Below, in pieces: positions 8,244 through 17,020 of a stretch of 64,000 bases of DNA. The stretch lies in the NCBI GenBank assembly GCA_039105265.1, contig JAPFFF010000065.1, positions 248,001 through 312,000 on the forward strand. The letters are read 5' to 3'. This DNA comes from Tritrichomonas musculus. Its lineage: Eukaryota; Parabasalia; Tritrichomonadida; Tritrichomonadidae. The notes under the pieces were generated by a model. It was not told where the DNA came from and did no database searches. It was given only the letters and a program-made list of their open reading frames with translations. The translations under genes and the position numbers were made by a program. How positions within the stretch are numbered: position 1 is the first letter of the stretch; every line of letters starts with the position of its first letter.

Positions 8244-9001
8244 TGTAATTTCATTTTTGGATTATCACATGGTTTAACTTTGATGGTAACGAACATCGGA
8301 CTGGCTAACACTACTGGTTGATACTGGAAGTCGACTAGTTGTAGATCGATTTGTTTGAATGAATCTATGTTAACGATATTTTTGATTGGTTTACCATAGG
8401 TTTCGAAGTTCTGGATGATTGGTGTATCTGTGTCGATGATATGATCGATACTTGCTATGACTGATGGTGTGTATTCGATGTCACCGATATTAGATTGAAT
8501 AGCTTGACCCTGTTTCGATACCAGATATAGTTTATTCGCATAGTCTCTAATCGGTCTCTCAGCTATAATCAATTCATTAGCTGGATATACCTTATTGAGT
8601 TTCATGTTGTATAGTCCAGTGACTAATCCAGCGCGATGATCAATTCGTGTGAATTTGAATCCAGCCACTAACGGAGTAATCAGTGTTCGACCTCTACTTC
8701 CATCACCATCAGCGTTAACTCCGACATTGATATATTTTTCAGCACCATCCCATTTGAGTATACTATTAGCATCTTTCTTACTAACGTTGAACAGATCTAG
8801 ACACTCCAATTTATGTTTTTGAATGTCACCCCAATCATCTTTATATTCGAATTCGATTACATCATCATCTGTCGTTATCAATAGATCTCTCGTGTTTATC
8901 GAAGCGACATGATATTCAATGTACTCACAATTCCATGGTATGTTAATGTTTGCTTGTAAATGACTGTAGTCCGGTCCGGTACTTTGTAACGATAACAGCA
9001 T
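8240..9001 (-). CDS. Candidate minor capsid (penton) protein
   Basis: 253 residues, predicted mostly beta strands. Length and composition fit the single-jelly-roll penton protein of Polintons (about 250 residues). The N-terminus runs LQANINIPWNCEYIEYHVAS; the C-terminus PVVLASPMFVTIKVKP looks like a terminal jelly-roll strand pair. It would occupy the fivefold vertices of the capsid built from the protein at 17021-18607. It diverges from the giant fibre-like gene, with both start codons inside one palindrome. In many icosahedral viruses penton and fibre act together, which fits the pairing. The assignment rests on size, beta content and context, not on a catalytic motif. Confidence 0.6.
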   Translation of the reverse strand: MLLSLQSTGPDYSHLQANINIPWNCEYIEYHVASINTRDLLITTDDDVIEFEYKDDWGDIQKHKLECLDLFNVSKKDANSILKWDGAEKYINVGVNADGDGSRGRTLITPLVAGFKFTRIDHRAGLVTGLYNMKLNKVYPANELIIAERPIRDYANKLYLVSKQGQAIQSNIGDIEYTPSVIASIDHIIDTDTPIIQNFETYGKPIKNIVNIDSFKQIDLQLVDFQYQPVVLASPMFVTIKVKPCDNPKMKLH

Positions 9002-9019
9002 TTTATGTTAAATAAAATG
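8999..9019. promoter_or_regulatory. Palindromic bidirectional start region
   Basis: CATTTTATGTTAAATAAAATG (21 bases) has perfect 8-base arms CATTTTAT/ATAAAATG. Each arm contains one start codon: 9001 reading left for the penton candidate and 9017 reading right for the giant protein. Initiation for both genes is thus set by the same AAAATG context. Confidence 0.7.
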
Positions 9020-12000
9020 ATTACCCCATTAGCTGTGCGTGCAATGGCATTGAAAGATCGCGGTTACAAAATCAAAGTCAGAGACGATGAATTGAAGATC
9101 ACCAAAGACAGTAAAGTTGATGATGTTCGTATCAATTGTGTCTACACCAAGAACGAAATCGATGAGTTGATTAAAAACACCAAATCAGAGATTAATGATA
9201 ACTCACTATTCGAACTCCGTGAATCCGATCAACTGTATCTATATAAACCGTCATTGATCACTCAATCAAGTAAGTACTATGAGATGATATGGAATATCGA
9301 TCCGAACTATGAAATTCCATTACAGTTAGAATTCGAATTCAAAGACTATCTGTTTGGTCATACATGGTCATTGATATGGGATGGTCATTCATGGACCGGA
9401 AACAACGTCGTGAACCTATCATTCAATAAACAGTCAACCGTTAGAAACAACAATGGAAGTCCAGCGATAGTAGTTCGTCACAATGATTACATCGCTAAAT
9501 GGATCCGATGTTTCGTAGATACCGTCAAAGACTCAGACAACTATGCTACTATATTATCCAAATACGTTACAAACTGGAGAGTAATGTACGCTGATGGAAC
9601 CATCATCAATGTATCTGATGATAACGTTAAACTCGGTGAATCACCACATTACGACAACATCGATGTTCAACAATTCGGTGTTAAAGTATCTAACGACGTA
9701 TCCAGTAAGAACATGTTGTACGTACTAGCTGATATCAATATCAACGGTTTTGTAACTCCATTGAAGTGGGATCTGAACATAACTACTCCAATCAACCTTC
9801 ATTATCTGAATACTCGTGACAACAACCCTGTTATAGAGTCATTCACATACATCCGCGAAGTCAAACACTCGAACAAGTCTATTCCAGAAGAGAATACCAA
9901 TAACGACATTCACATCTATATCGAGAAAGAGTATTTCGAACAGAAACCAGATACCGCTGATGAAACGTACAATCCATTCGATATCATGATCACTCAACAG
10001 TTCTATGAAGTCAAACCAGATCCACGTGAATGTACTACCATCACCACTGATAATAACATCTACTCATCGAAGATCATATGGGCTGATAACATCATGACTA
10101 TGCGTAGAGATCTGAACGTAGTTGGTGGTACCGTTGACGTACTCGCATATGACTACTCAGTGTTACGTGCTATCATCAATGGTATCCAAGAACAACTTCG
10201 ATTACAAGCTGCGTATAACGAGTACATTGATTCTATTCGTAAAGGTTTAGCGATTGCTAGTGACATAATCACAATACTTTCAGGTGCAGTGAATATGGTT
10301 AAAGATCTATCAACTCTATCCATGACAGGTGAGAACATGAACATCAACACATATCGAACTGAAGACTTTACATTCCCTGGAATGGGTGGACCGAATGATG
10401 ATTACCCCGGCGGTAAACAACCGATTAGTGGTAAATTCCTCCTCGATATGGATACTAGCGCTGCTGGTCAAGTACTGAAACGATTCATTCCAACACAGAC
10501 AGAGATTCCAGCAGCTACATCATCGTTAACTGCTACTGATTTGGTACTAAACGCGATGAACTCGTTAACTCAGATCGGTACTACAACCACGACATTAATT
10601 GCTGGTGGTTTGACATTAGATCGAGTACCGGAAATGATTGATGGTGTAAGAGTTATTCAACAATCGATACAAACTATTACTGATTCAGTTCGCGAATTGC
10701 GTCGTAGATGGAGAGAACATAGAGATAACACCATTGTTGATCACACAGTCGAAAACACTGATGAGATGGAACTAGATGATTTAGATGTCGAAACACCAAC
10801 AACTAGATTAACTCATGATACAACCACTAACGCTGGTACTGGATTTGGTGATCATAATCTGGAATCATTATCGGATCTCACTGATGAAGAGTTGTTAGCG
10901 TTGAACTCATCTGATGTCCATGTTGATCAGATCGGTAATGATCTCATACTCATAACGAGTGTAACTACTGGTGAAGTGGTTTATATCAGAAGACGTGATC
11001 ATGTACAATCAATAACGACTCCAGAACGTATCAGATTCAATAGCAGACGTCGTGTAGATACCACCTCAACATGGTCTTATGATGGACGAACCGCGTTAGA
11101 AATAGAACAGATGTTATTGGCTGATCGAATCCTATTCGAGAATACACATCCTGAACTCCAATTCGTTAGAAACAGTGATGTAGATACCGGTGTTGATTGG
11201 ACTGAAGTGAGAGATTCGAGTGGTAGAACTGTTGCGATCATCGATGTAACCATGCTGACTCGTACATCAGTTGACAGTGATGGAATATCTGTTAACAATC
11301 ATGGATCATCCGTTAACGTTAACTCAGATGGTATTCACGTCAATGATGAAACTCGTGAACTCATCGCTAATGAATACAATGTAGTGGTTGTCAATCACGA
11401 ACTCACTCCAACGGATGATGCTGATGTAGTCATCCCTGGAACCACTATCACACTTGGCGATATCGAACAGATGGATTGGTTTCAACGTCATAGACTCGCT
11501 AATGAGATCCATGGATTAAGATTCAGAGATTCGCGAAGCGAACTTGGTTCAACCAACAATGATGATCACACAGAAGTGGTTTACAAAAACAATGTTATTG
11601 GAGTTATCGATCGACGACATATCAATCAAGTAACCATCAATGATAATCAAATCACTCTCACTAATCCCGATAATCAACTAACACTCACTGATCATGATAT
11701 TCAATGGATGAGAGATCACGATGAACAACATCGATCAACATTACGTGGATTCATATCGAACATCAACAACCGATTAGAAGAGATCAACATGGATATGGAG
11801 TGGTTACTAGATCATCCGTCATTGACTGATCGTTATGTAGTCTGTAGAGGTTCACGTATATTGGTTCCGATAGTAGATGCTGTGTTGTATATACCACGAT
11901 CGATTCGCAAAGCTAGTACTTATTCATTAGAGGGTGAATCCATACCAAATAAACTCAGTCTACAACCCCTTATCGATTGGTGTAAGAGTACTGAATCTGA

Positions 12001-15000
12001 TATATCGATTCCAGATGATAGTAACGAAGCTGTATCATTGAACTCATGCGTCAACATATGTAAGACATTTCGTGATACTATTAAGGGTCCATTAGAGTTG
12101 TTATCGTATAAGATTCAAGAGGTTGAATCCAATCAACCATCTACTAGCGGAGATAGTGAATTCGATACCGTCGATGGTTATCCCTCATACTACGTCAAAC
12201 ATAGTGATATCACCACATACGAACCAACATCAACTGATTCAGTTCAAGATCCAGTCATCATCATGAAGATATCATTACCAGGTGAACTCAAGAGTAGGTT
12301 TACTACAACGATTGATGTATTCAAGATTCATATGCGAAATCTATTGATATTGGATTGGCAAGGGAATGTGTTGAACGATTTCATCATATCATTCGATAAC
12401 GGCAAATTCATATGTCCGGAGTTGACTCATAACAAAGCTCGTGATTGCTACACATACTCGACTCGTGAACGTGATGATCCAGAGATCATGTTCGATAAAG
12501 ACCTCAACATAGAACCATACTCATGGTATCTCAATGGTGACATGACCATTCATAACTTACTGAATGATGACTCATTAGTATCACGTAAACCAGTTATCAA
12601 ATGCGATATCATCGATGCGAAGAACGCGCTGAGATTACAAGAATCTGATGTCTACTATTTCTATCGTCCGTCAATGATCACTTATGACGAACATGTTAAG
12701 TACATGGATACATTCGGAGACGAGATATTGGAGTATGAATGTGAGTGTTATAAGATGGTTTATAAGATACCATCTACATATGAGATACCAACTAATCTGA
12801 CATTCAAGTTCAGTGAATACTGTTTCGGTAATAAATGGTCGTTAACGTGGGATGGTAATAAATGGATCGGTGATGATATTCAAGGTCGATTCCAGAGTAA
12901 GATCATCAGTAAGTGTCAGAAACGTGATCCAAAACCAGATAACTATGGTTCAACTGGTTGTATCATAGCTGTTAAACGAGATACATTGAATAGTAGAGCG
13001 ATTCATGAAACAAACTCGAAAGGTCTAGCATATTCGTTACTTCGTACATGTATGCGTGATGATGGTGGTGTATACGAACCGTATATCAAGTTCAAAGATG
13101 GTTCTGTCGTTAACGGATCTGATTATTCATTGAGTATTGGTTTCACATCAGCTGATTCATCAGTTAAGTTGGATGGATATGATCTCGCTTCAGTATCATG
13201 TACTATTGGTAATTACTCGGCATCGAAGTTGAATATCAGTGATATCGAACAGTTATATCTCGATCTGGTTCTACCTGGACAAGAACTCGTTAATCGATTG
13301 TCTTTCACGATTGATGGTGATGAAGTTCATCGTAGTGGTACCAACAACAATGGTTACGTTGATTTGAAAGGTGCATTGGATACAGTCGATAGAATCGGTT
13401 ATGTATGGACTAAGCGATCGAAGAATGACACTGGTCGTGATATCACCTTATATCTACGTCATGACTATACTGATCCGATAGATGAAGTCAACTGGGATCC
13501 ATCAACGAACGCGTTCGAGTATATCATTAAACAACAGTTCTATGAAGTATCACCGAATCCGAACGCATCTACAACACTGTATACTGATTTCAACATTACA
13601 TCATCGAAGATCATCATGGCTGATAATATAACAACAATGAGATCGGATTTGAATCTAGTGACGAACAACGTTGATGTAGTATCATATGATGTTAAAGAGG
13701 TGAAGAGTAAAGTCGATGCACTTAGTTCAGAAATGGTTGATCAACAATCGAAGACTAAGTATCTACAGAAAGAGGTTGACAAGATCGATATAAAAGCTAA
13801 TGTTGGTATCGCGTTGGGAGTAGCTGGATGTGTTATAGGTGCTACTGGGTTGGGTGTCGCTGGTAAAGCGTTGTCGTTCGCATCGAAAGGTGTTGCTAAT
13901 ACTGTCGGTCGTGAGTTGGTGAATACTGTTACGAAGGTTAGTGATGTTGGTGCTGATGTTGTTACAGACATGGCTGGTAAGTTGGTTGATGAGTTACCGG
14001 ATATTGGTGCTGATATATTCTTCGGTGATATGGTTTCAGTACCAGTTAGTCGAATGATGAAATCGCGAACGGTGTTATCGAATACAGATAAACTGAATAA
14101 GATAATCGAATGGTGTGATCAAGAGTACGTACCAGTTGAAGATATGACGTTCACTGATGAACTAGATGATCCATCTAAAGTTGCTATGACGTTGACATCA
14201 ACGATGGATATGTGTAAACGCTTCAGACATACGATGAAACCGATGATCAAGACACTAGCACAGACAATGCAGTTATCGAGAGATGATGTCATTGATATTG
14301 TTGGTAAGATTGATGGTATAGACAAAAATATCCAACTCGTTGCGGAAGATATTATCACTGATGGATCGATCAGAGTGAAACTCATGGTAAGAACAATAAG
14401 TGAGTTCAATGATGTTGATTATGATGAACAGTATGTTTCGTTAACGATCGCTAATGGTGCCATATCTGAATATATTGGTACTGATACATTTCCATCAGCT
14501 ACAATGGATGACTCTTCAACGCAGATCTCTATATTGAATCCACAACACGTTCAAGTCACTGGTATCACGATTAAAGAGAACACATTGATCAGACACTTGG
14601 AGTTCACTACTGATGATATAGCGTATACGTGTGATGTAGATGCATTACAAAAGAAGATAGATTCACTACATGATCAACTCGAACAGAATGATAAGTCATT
14701 GGCTACTACACTAAATGAGTTTCCAACTGTAGATGAAGTTAACACAGCGTTGGATACAGTTAAGAATGAATCTGATAGTAAGTATCGAAACAAAAATGAT
14801 TTGACATATAAAGATGCTGTCGATGTACCTTTCGAAAATGTACAAGATAGTTCGGGATCATGGGAGGTCAAAATCAAATTGATCAGTGGAATTCGCCTTG
14901 TTGGAACAATATCAAATAACGATGGCTTTGTAAAAGAGTTTGATTATTTGTTTGACTATGATGGTGTTATTACTCCAGATGGAGATGTTAATGTCGCTTT

Positions 15001-15739
15001 TGAAATTGATGGAACAACTTATTACTTAACTTATTATAAAAGTGATAGTAATGGTCTGTGCTTTTATATCGATAACGGGGAAGACTATTTCGATACCAAA
15101 TTAATATCAGCGGAAAGAATATTGAAACAAGATACAATAGCATTGAAAAGTGAGATTCCTGAACCTGTTGATTTGACCAATTATGCTACTATGAGTGATC
15201 TCGATGGATATGCGTTGAAGAGTGAGTTGAATAAATATGCTAAATCTCATCAAGATCTAGCCAAGTTGGTAGGTGATAATGTCGCTAAAATCGTAACAAT
15301 GAACAGTCAGATATCAAATCTACAACATGAGAATGAATCATTAAAAACTAAGTTAGACGCGTTGATGAATAAAATAGCACGAATCAAGTACACATTCAGT
15401 GTAGCGAATAGTAATAGACTTCGTTATCAATTCGAGAAACAACTTGACGAATATGATGGAACACTCTATTTGACTTATAACGAAACCAGAGATAATGTTA
15501 CCAGTGTTAAAGAAATCAAAATCAATATATCATTCAACGTTAATAATACGCCTACGAGTGAATATCAATGTGAACCAACTAAGATCTGGTTAAACAATAT
15601 TGAATTTCCATTAGATGTTAACAGCAATTTCGTGATCAATGCAACAGCTAATTACATATTGATTAACTCGTCATTCTTTACATCAAATGGTATCTTACTT
15701 GAAGATAACACTAAGAATGAGATACATTCATTGGCGTAA
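9017..15739 (+). CDS. Giant fibre-like protein with duplicated modules
   Basis: 2240 residues from the ATG at 9017; an ATG at 9005 in frame is possible, but 9017 matches the palindromic start. A ~300-residue module occurs twice, near 60-370 and 1200-1550. Matching landmarks are ESDQLYLYKPS with ESDVYYFYRPS, FGHTWSLIWDG with FGNKWSLTWDG, and QQFYEVKPDP with QQFYEVSPNP. Coiled-coil stretches and a Gly/Ala-rich hydrophobic segment (about 1595-1670) follow the second module. Near 2050, TNYATMSDLDGYALKSEL resembles the repeats of trimeric phage tail fibres. The likely role is a capsid spike or receptor-binding fibre (inference). The last ~300 codons differ in base composition, suggesting a swapped tip. 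Confidence 0.7.
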   Translation: MITPLAVRAMALKDRGYKIKVRDDELKITKDSKVDDVRINCVYTKNEIDELIKNTKSEINDNSLFELRESDQLYLYKPSLITQSSKYYEMIWNIDPNYEIPLQLEFEFKDYLFGHTWSLIWDGHSWTGNNVVNLSFNKQSTVRNNNGSPAIVVRHNDYIAKWIRCFVDTVKDSDNYATILSKYVTNWRVMYADGTIINVSDDNVKLGESPHYDNIDVQQFGVKVSNDVSSKNMLYVLADININGFVTPLKWDLNITTPINLHYLNTRDNNPVIESFTYIREVKHSNKSIPEENTNNDIHIYIEKEYFEQKPDTADETYNPFDIMITQQFYEVKPDPRECTTITTDNNIYSSKIIWADNIMTMRRDLNVVGGTVDVLAYDYSVLRAIINGIQEQLRLQAAYNEYIDSIRKGLAIASDIITILSGAVNMVKDLSTLSMTGENMNINTYRTEDFTFPGMGGPNDDYPGGKQPISGKFLLDMDTSAAGQVLKRFIPTQTEIPAATSSLTATDLVLNAMNSLTQIGTTTTTLIAGGLTLDRVPEMIDGVRVIQQSIQTITDSVRELRRRWREHRDNTIVDHTVENTDEMELDDLDVETPTTRLTHDTTTNAGTGFGDHNLESLSDLTDEELLALNSSDVHVDQIGNDLILITSVTTGEVVYIRRRDHVQSITTPERIRFNSRRRVDTTSTWSYDGRTALEIEQMLLADRILFENTHPELQFVRNSDVDTGVDWTEVRDSSGRTVAIIDVTMLTRTSVDSDGISVNNHGSSVNVNSDGIHVNDETRELIANEYNVVVVNHELTPTDDADVVIPGTTITLGDIEQMDWFQRHRLANEIHGLRFRDSRSELGSTNNDDHTEVVYKNNVIGVIDRRHINQVTINDNQITLTNPDNQLTLTDHDIQWMRDHDEQHRSTLRGFISNINNRLEEINMDMEWLLDHPSLTDRYVVCRGSRILVPIVDAVLYIPRSIRKASTYSLEGESIPNKLSLQPLIDWCKSTESDISIPDDSNEAVSLNSCVNICKTFRDTIKGPLELLSYKIQEVESNQPSTSGDSEFDTVDGYPSYYVKHSDITTYEPTSTDSVQDPVIIMKISLPGELKSRFTTTIDVFKIHMRNLLILDWQGNVLNDFIISFDNGKFICPELTHNKARDCYTYSTRERDDPEIMFDKDLNIEPYSWYLNGDMTIHNLLNDDSLVSRKPVIKCDIIDAKNALRLQESDVYYFYRPSMITYDEHVKYMDTFGDEILEYECECYKMVYKIPSTYEIPTNLTFKFSEYCFGNKWSLTWDGNKWIGDDIQGRFQSKIISKCQKRDPKPDNYGSTGCIIAVKRDTLNSRAIHETNSKGLAYSLLRTCMRDDGGVYEPYIKFKDGSVVNGSDYSLSIGFTSADSSVKLDGYDLASVSCTIGNYSASKLNISDIEQLYLDLVLPGQELVNRLSFTIDGDEVHRSGTNNNGYVDLKGALDTVDRIGYVWTKRSKNDTGRDITLYLRHDYTDPIDEVNWDPSTNAFEYIIKQQFYEVSPNPNASTTLYTDFNITSSKIIMADNITTMRSDLNLVTNNVDVVSYDVKEVKSKVDALSSEMVDQQSKTKYLQKEVDKIDIKANVGIALGVAGCVIGATGLGVAGKALSFASKGVANTVGRELVNTVTKVSDVGADVVTDMAGKLVDELPDIGADIFFGDMVSVPVSRMMKSRTVLSNTDKLNKIIEWCDQEYVPVEDMTFTDELDDPSKVAMTLTSTMDMCKRFRHTMKPMIKTLAQTMQLSRDDVIDIVGKIDGIDKNIQLVAEDIITDGSIRVKLMVRTISEFNDVDYDEQYVSLTIANGAISEYIGTDTFPSATMDDSSTQISILNPQHVQVTGITIKENTLIRHLEFTTDDIAYTCDVDALQKKIDSLHDQLEQNDKSLATTLNEFPTVDEVNTALDTVKNESDSKYRNKNDLTYKDAVDVPFENVQDSSGSWEVKIKLISGIRLVGTISNNDGFVKEFDYLFDYDGVITPDGDVNVAFEIDGTTYYLTYYKSDSNGLCFYIDNGEDYFDTKLISAERILKQDTIALKSEIPEPVDLTNYATMSDLDGYALKSELNKYAKSHQDLAKLVGDNVAKIVTMNSQISNLQHENESLKTKLDALMNKIARIKYTFSVANSNRLRYQFEKQLDEYDGTLYLTYNETRDNVTSVKEIKINISFNVNNTPTSEYQCEPTKIWLNNIEFPLDVNSNFVINATANYILINSSFFTSNGILLEDNTKNEIHSLA

Positions 15740-15794
15740 CCAAAAATAGATGAATCGTTATTTTTGAACTCATCCGCCACCGATTCGCTATAGC

Positions 15795-16322
15795 TCATAC
15801 GACTACGTACTTCAGACATAAGTGATATACATTGACGAGATCGTTGAACTCTTTGTTATAGACTTGTTTGAAGTCAGTGACTATCTCACCAGACTCAGTA
15901 ACGATCTTAATAGCATCGATCTTCTGTATTGGTGATACTTTCGCGACACAACATCCAGGATTGTCATCAGTGTATATCTCAACATCACCACCTGTAACTG
16001 ATTTGATGATTGATGCTAGATCTTGTTGTGGAACGATGATAGTATGTTTACTGATGAGATTACTGATCAGAGCTTTGTCTTGATCGAGTAGTATCTTCGC
16101 GTACGTTTCTAGAATGAGTGATCGGACATCAACTTTCTCTAACTCCGTTGACGGTGCATCATTAAGTGTAATATCACGAGTGATGACTATATCTTCTTTA
16201 CCATCATCACGTTTATTGATGAAGATGTTGTTATTGATATTGTTATTGGATTGCGATGCTGATGTCGGTTCGAGTGAAACATTTGCATTGACTCCAGTGT
16301 TGAGTGACCTCTTCTTAATCAT
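15795..16322 (-). CDS. Unknown Maverick protein
   Basis: 175 residues. An Asn-rich low-complexity N-terminus (about 20-45) precedes a compact C-terminal domain of ~120 residues with alternating strands and helices, including two adjacent Cys (GCCVAKV). No family recognised. Start context TATAAATG. Convergent with the giant fibre-like gene; the 55-base gap holds CAAAAATA and TATTTTTG in opposite orientation, perhaps shared 3'-end signals. Confidence 0.65.
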   Translation of the reverse strand: MIKKRSLNTGVNANVSLEPTSASQSNNNINNNIFINKRDDGKEDIVITRDITLNDAPSTELEKVDVRSLILETYAKILLDQDKALISNLISKHTIIVPQQDLASIIKSVTGGDVEIYTDDNPGCCVAKVSPIQKIDAIKIVTESGEIVTDFKQVYNKEFNDLVNVYHLCLKYVVV

Positions 16323-16355
16323 TTATATTACAGTAAAATACGTGGAATTGACTGT

Positions 16356-16544
16356 TTAATACGAGTTAACATCATCTTTATACAGGATCAACTGTTTAGC
16401 ATTGACACATCTACATGACTGATCAACCGCTACTAGATTCTCTTTCTTATGAGTCGCTGGATGACGATATTCGGGTTTAGTTATTGGTGGAGTCGGAGTC
16501 GTGTGTTGGCGATAACTCATTACTTGAACTGATTTACCGGACAT
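16356..16544 (-). CDS. Small unknown Maverick protein
   Basis: 62 residues, Pro/Thr-rich in the middle (TTPTPPITKPEYRHP), with CRC near residue 45. The start context CATTAAATG is preceded by TTTATTTTT, the same arrangement as larger genes of the element, which supports expression. No family recognised. Confidence 0.5.
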   Translation of the reverse strand: MSGKSVQVMSYRQHTTPTPPITKPEYRHPATHKKENLVAVDQSCRCVNAKQLILYKDDVNSY

Positions 16545-16579
16545 TTAATGAAAAATAAACAAACCATTCGATTTAGATG

Positions 16580-16691
16580 ATTATGGATGAGTTCATAAAC
16601 GATCAGAATCAATCATGAATCAATCGTTTGGTTAGGGGGTTAACTCTAACACAATATGTACCATGTTTAGTAACCATGTCGATTTCGATAC
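16580..16691 (+). repeat. Intergenic arm, left copy of cassette 2 (core type B)
   Basis: Outer motif CGATCAGAATCAATCATGAA, core B (GGTTAGGGGGTTAACTC to GTTTAGTAACC, 16631-16676), then inner motif GATTTCGATAC. Core B has a perfect inverted copy at 16871-16916 and a near copy at 23337-23382. The DNA just after the inner motif (CCATTTTCGATACATTTCGA, ending AACACGTTC) is nearly identical to that following the arm at 6340-6429. Confidence 0.9.
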
Positions 16692-16778
16692 TATTTATAT
16701 CCATTTTCGATACATTTCGACCATCATAACACGTTCGCTATAATCATTGTCATACTAGTTTGCATCTATTGTTTTATC

Positions 16779-16829
16779 ATGAAACCGAATATGATTTACG
16801 AACCATTGAAAGTCAACAATGATCTCTAA
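16779..16829 (+). pseudogene. 16-codon remnant inside collapsed cassette 2
   Basis: A 16-codon frame (MKPNMIYEPLKVNNDL) lies where the 325-residue gene lies in cassette 1. Upstream is the same CATTTTCGATACATTTCG block; downstream TAAATGGTTTATTTTTTG-ATCGAAATCG matches the tail of cassette 1. I read it as a cassette whose gene was almost wholly lost; expression is unknown. Confidence 0.5.
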
Positions 16830-16854
16830 TTCGACTGTAAATGGTTTATTTTTT

Positions 16855-16976
16855 GATCGAAATCGGCTTGGTTACTAAACATGGTACATATTGTGTTAGA
16901 GTTAACCCCCTAACCAAACGATTGATTCATGAGTGATTCTGATCGATTATGAGTGACTATGAACGATATATTTCAT
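16855..16976 (-). repeat. Intergenic arm, right copy of cassette 2 (core type B)
   Basis: Inverted partner of 16580-16691. Its core is an exact reverse complement over 46 bases. Beyond the outer motif the flank to 16976 is the reverse complement of 6308-6340, which ties cassette 2 to cassette 1 despite the different core. Confidence 0.9.
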
Positions 16977-17020
16977 GATTGAATCTGATCGAAACCAAAA
17001 ACAACTGACCGTAATTTCAT

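Noticed and set aside
16631-16676. TTAGGGGGTTA in core B as telomere-like repeat
   Set aside because: Single occurrence per arm, no tandem array; part of the inverted core.
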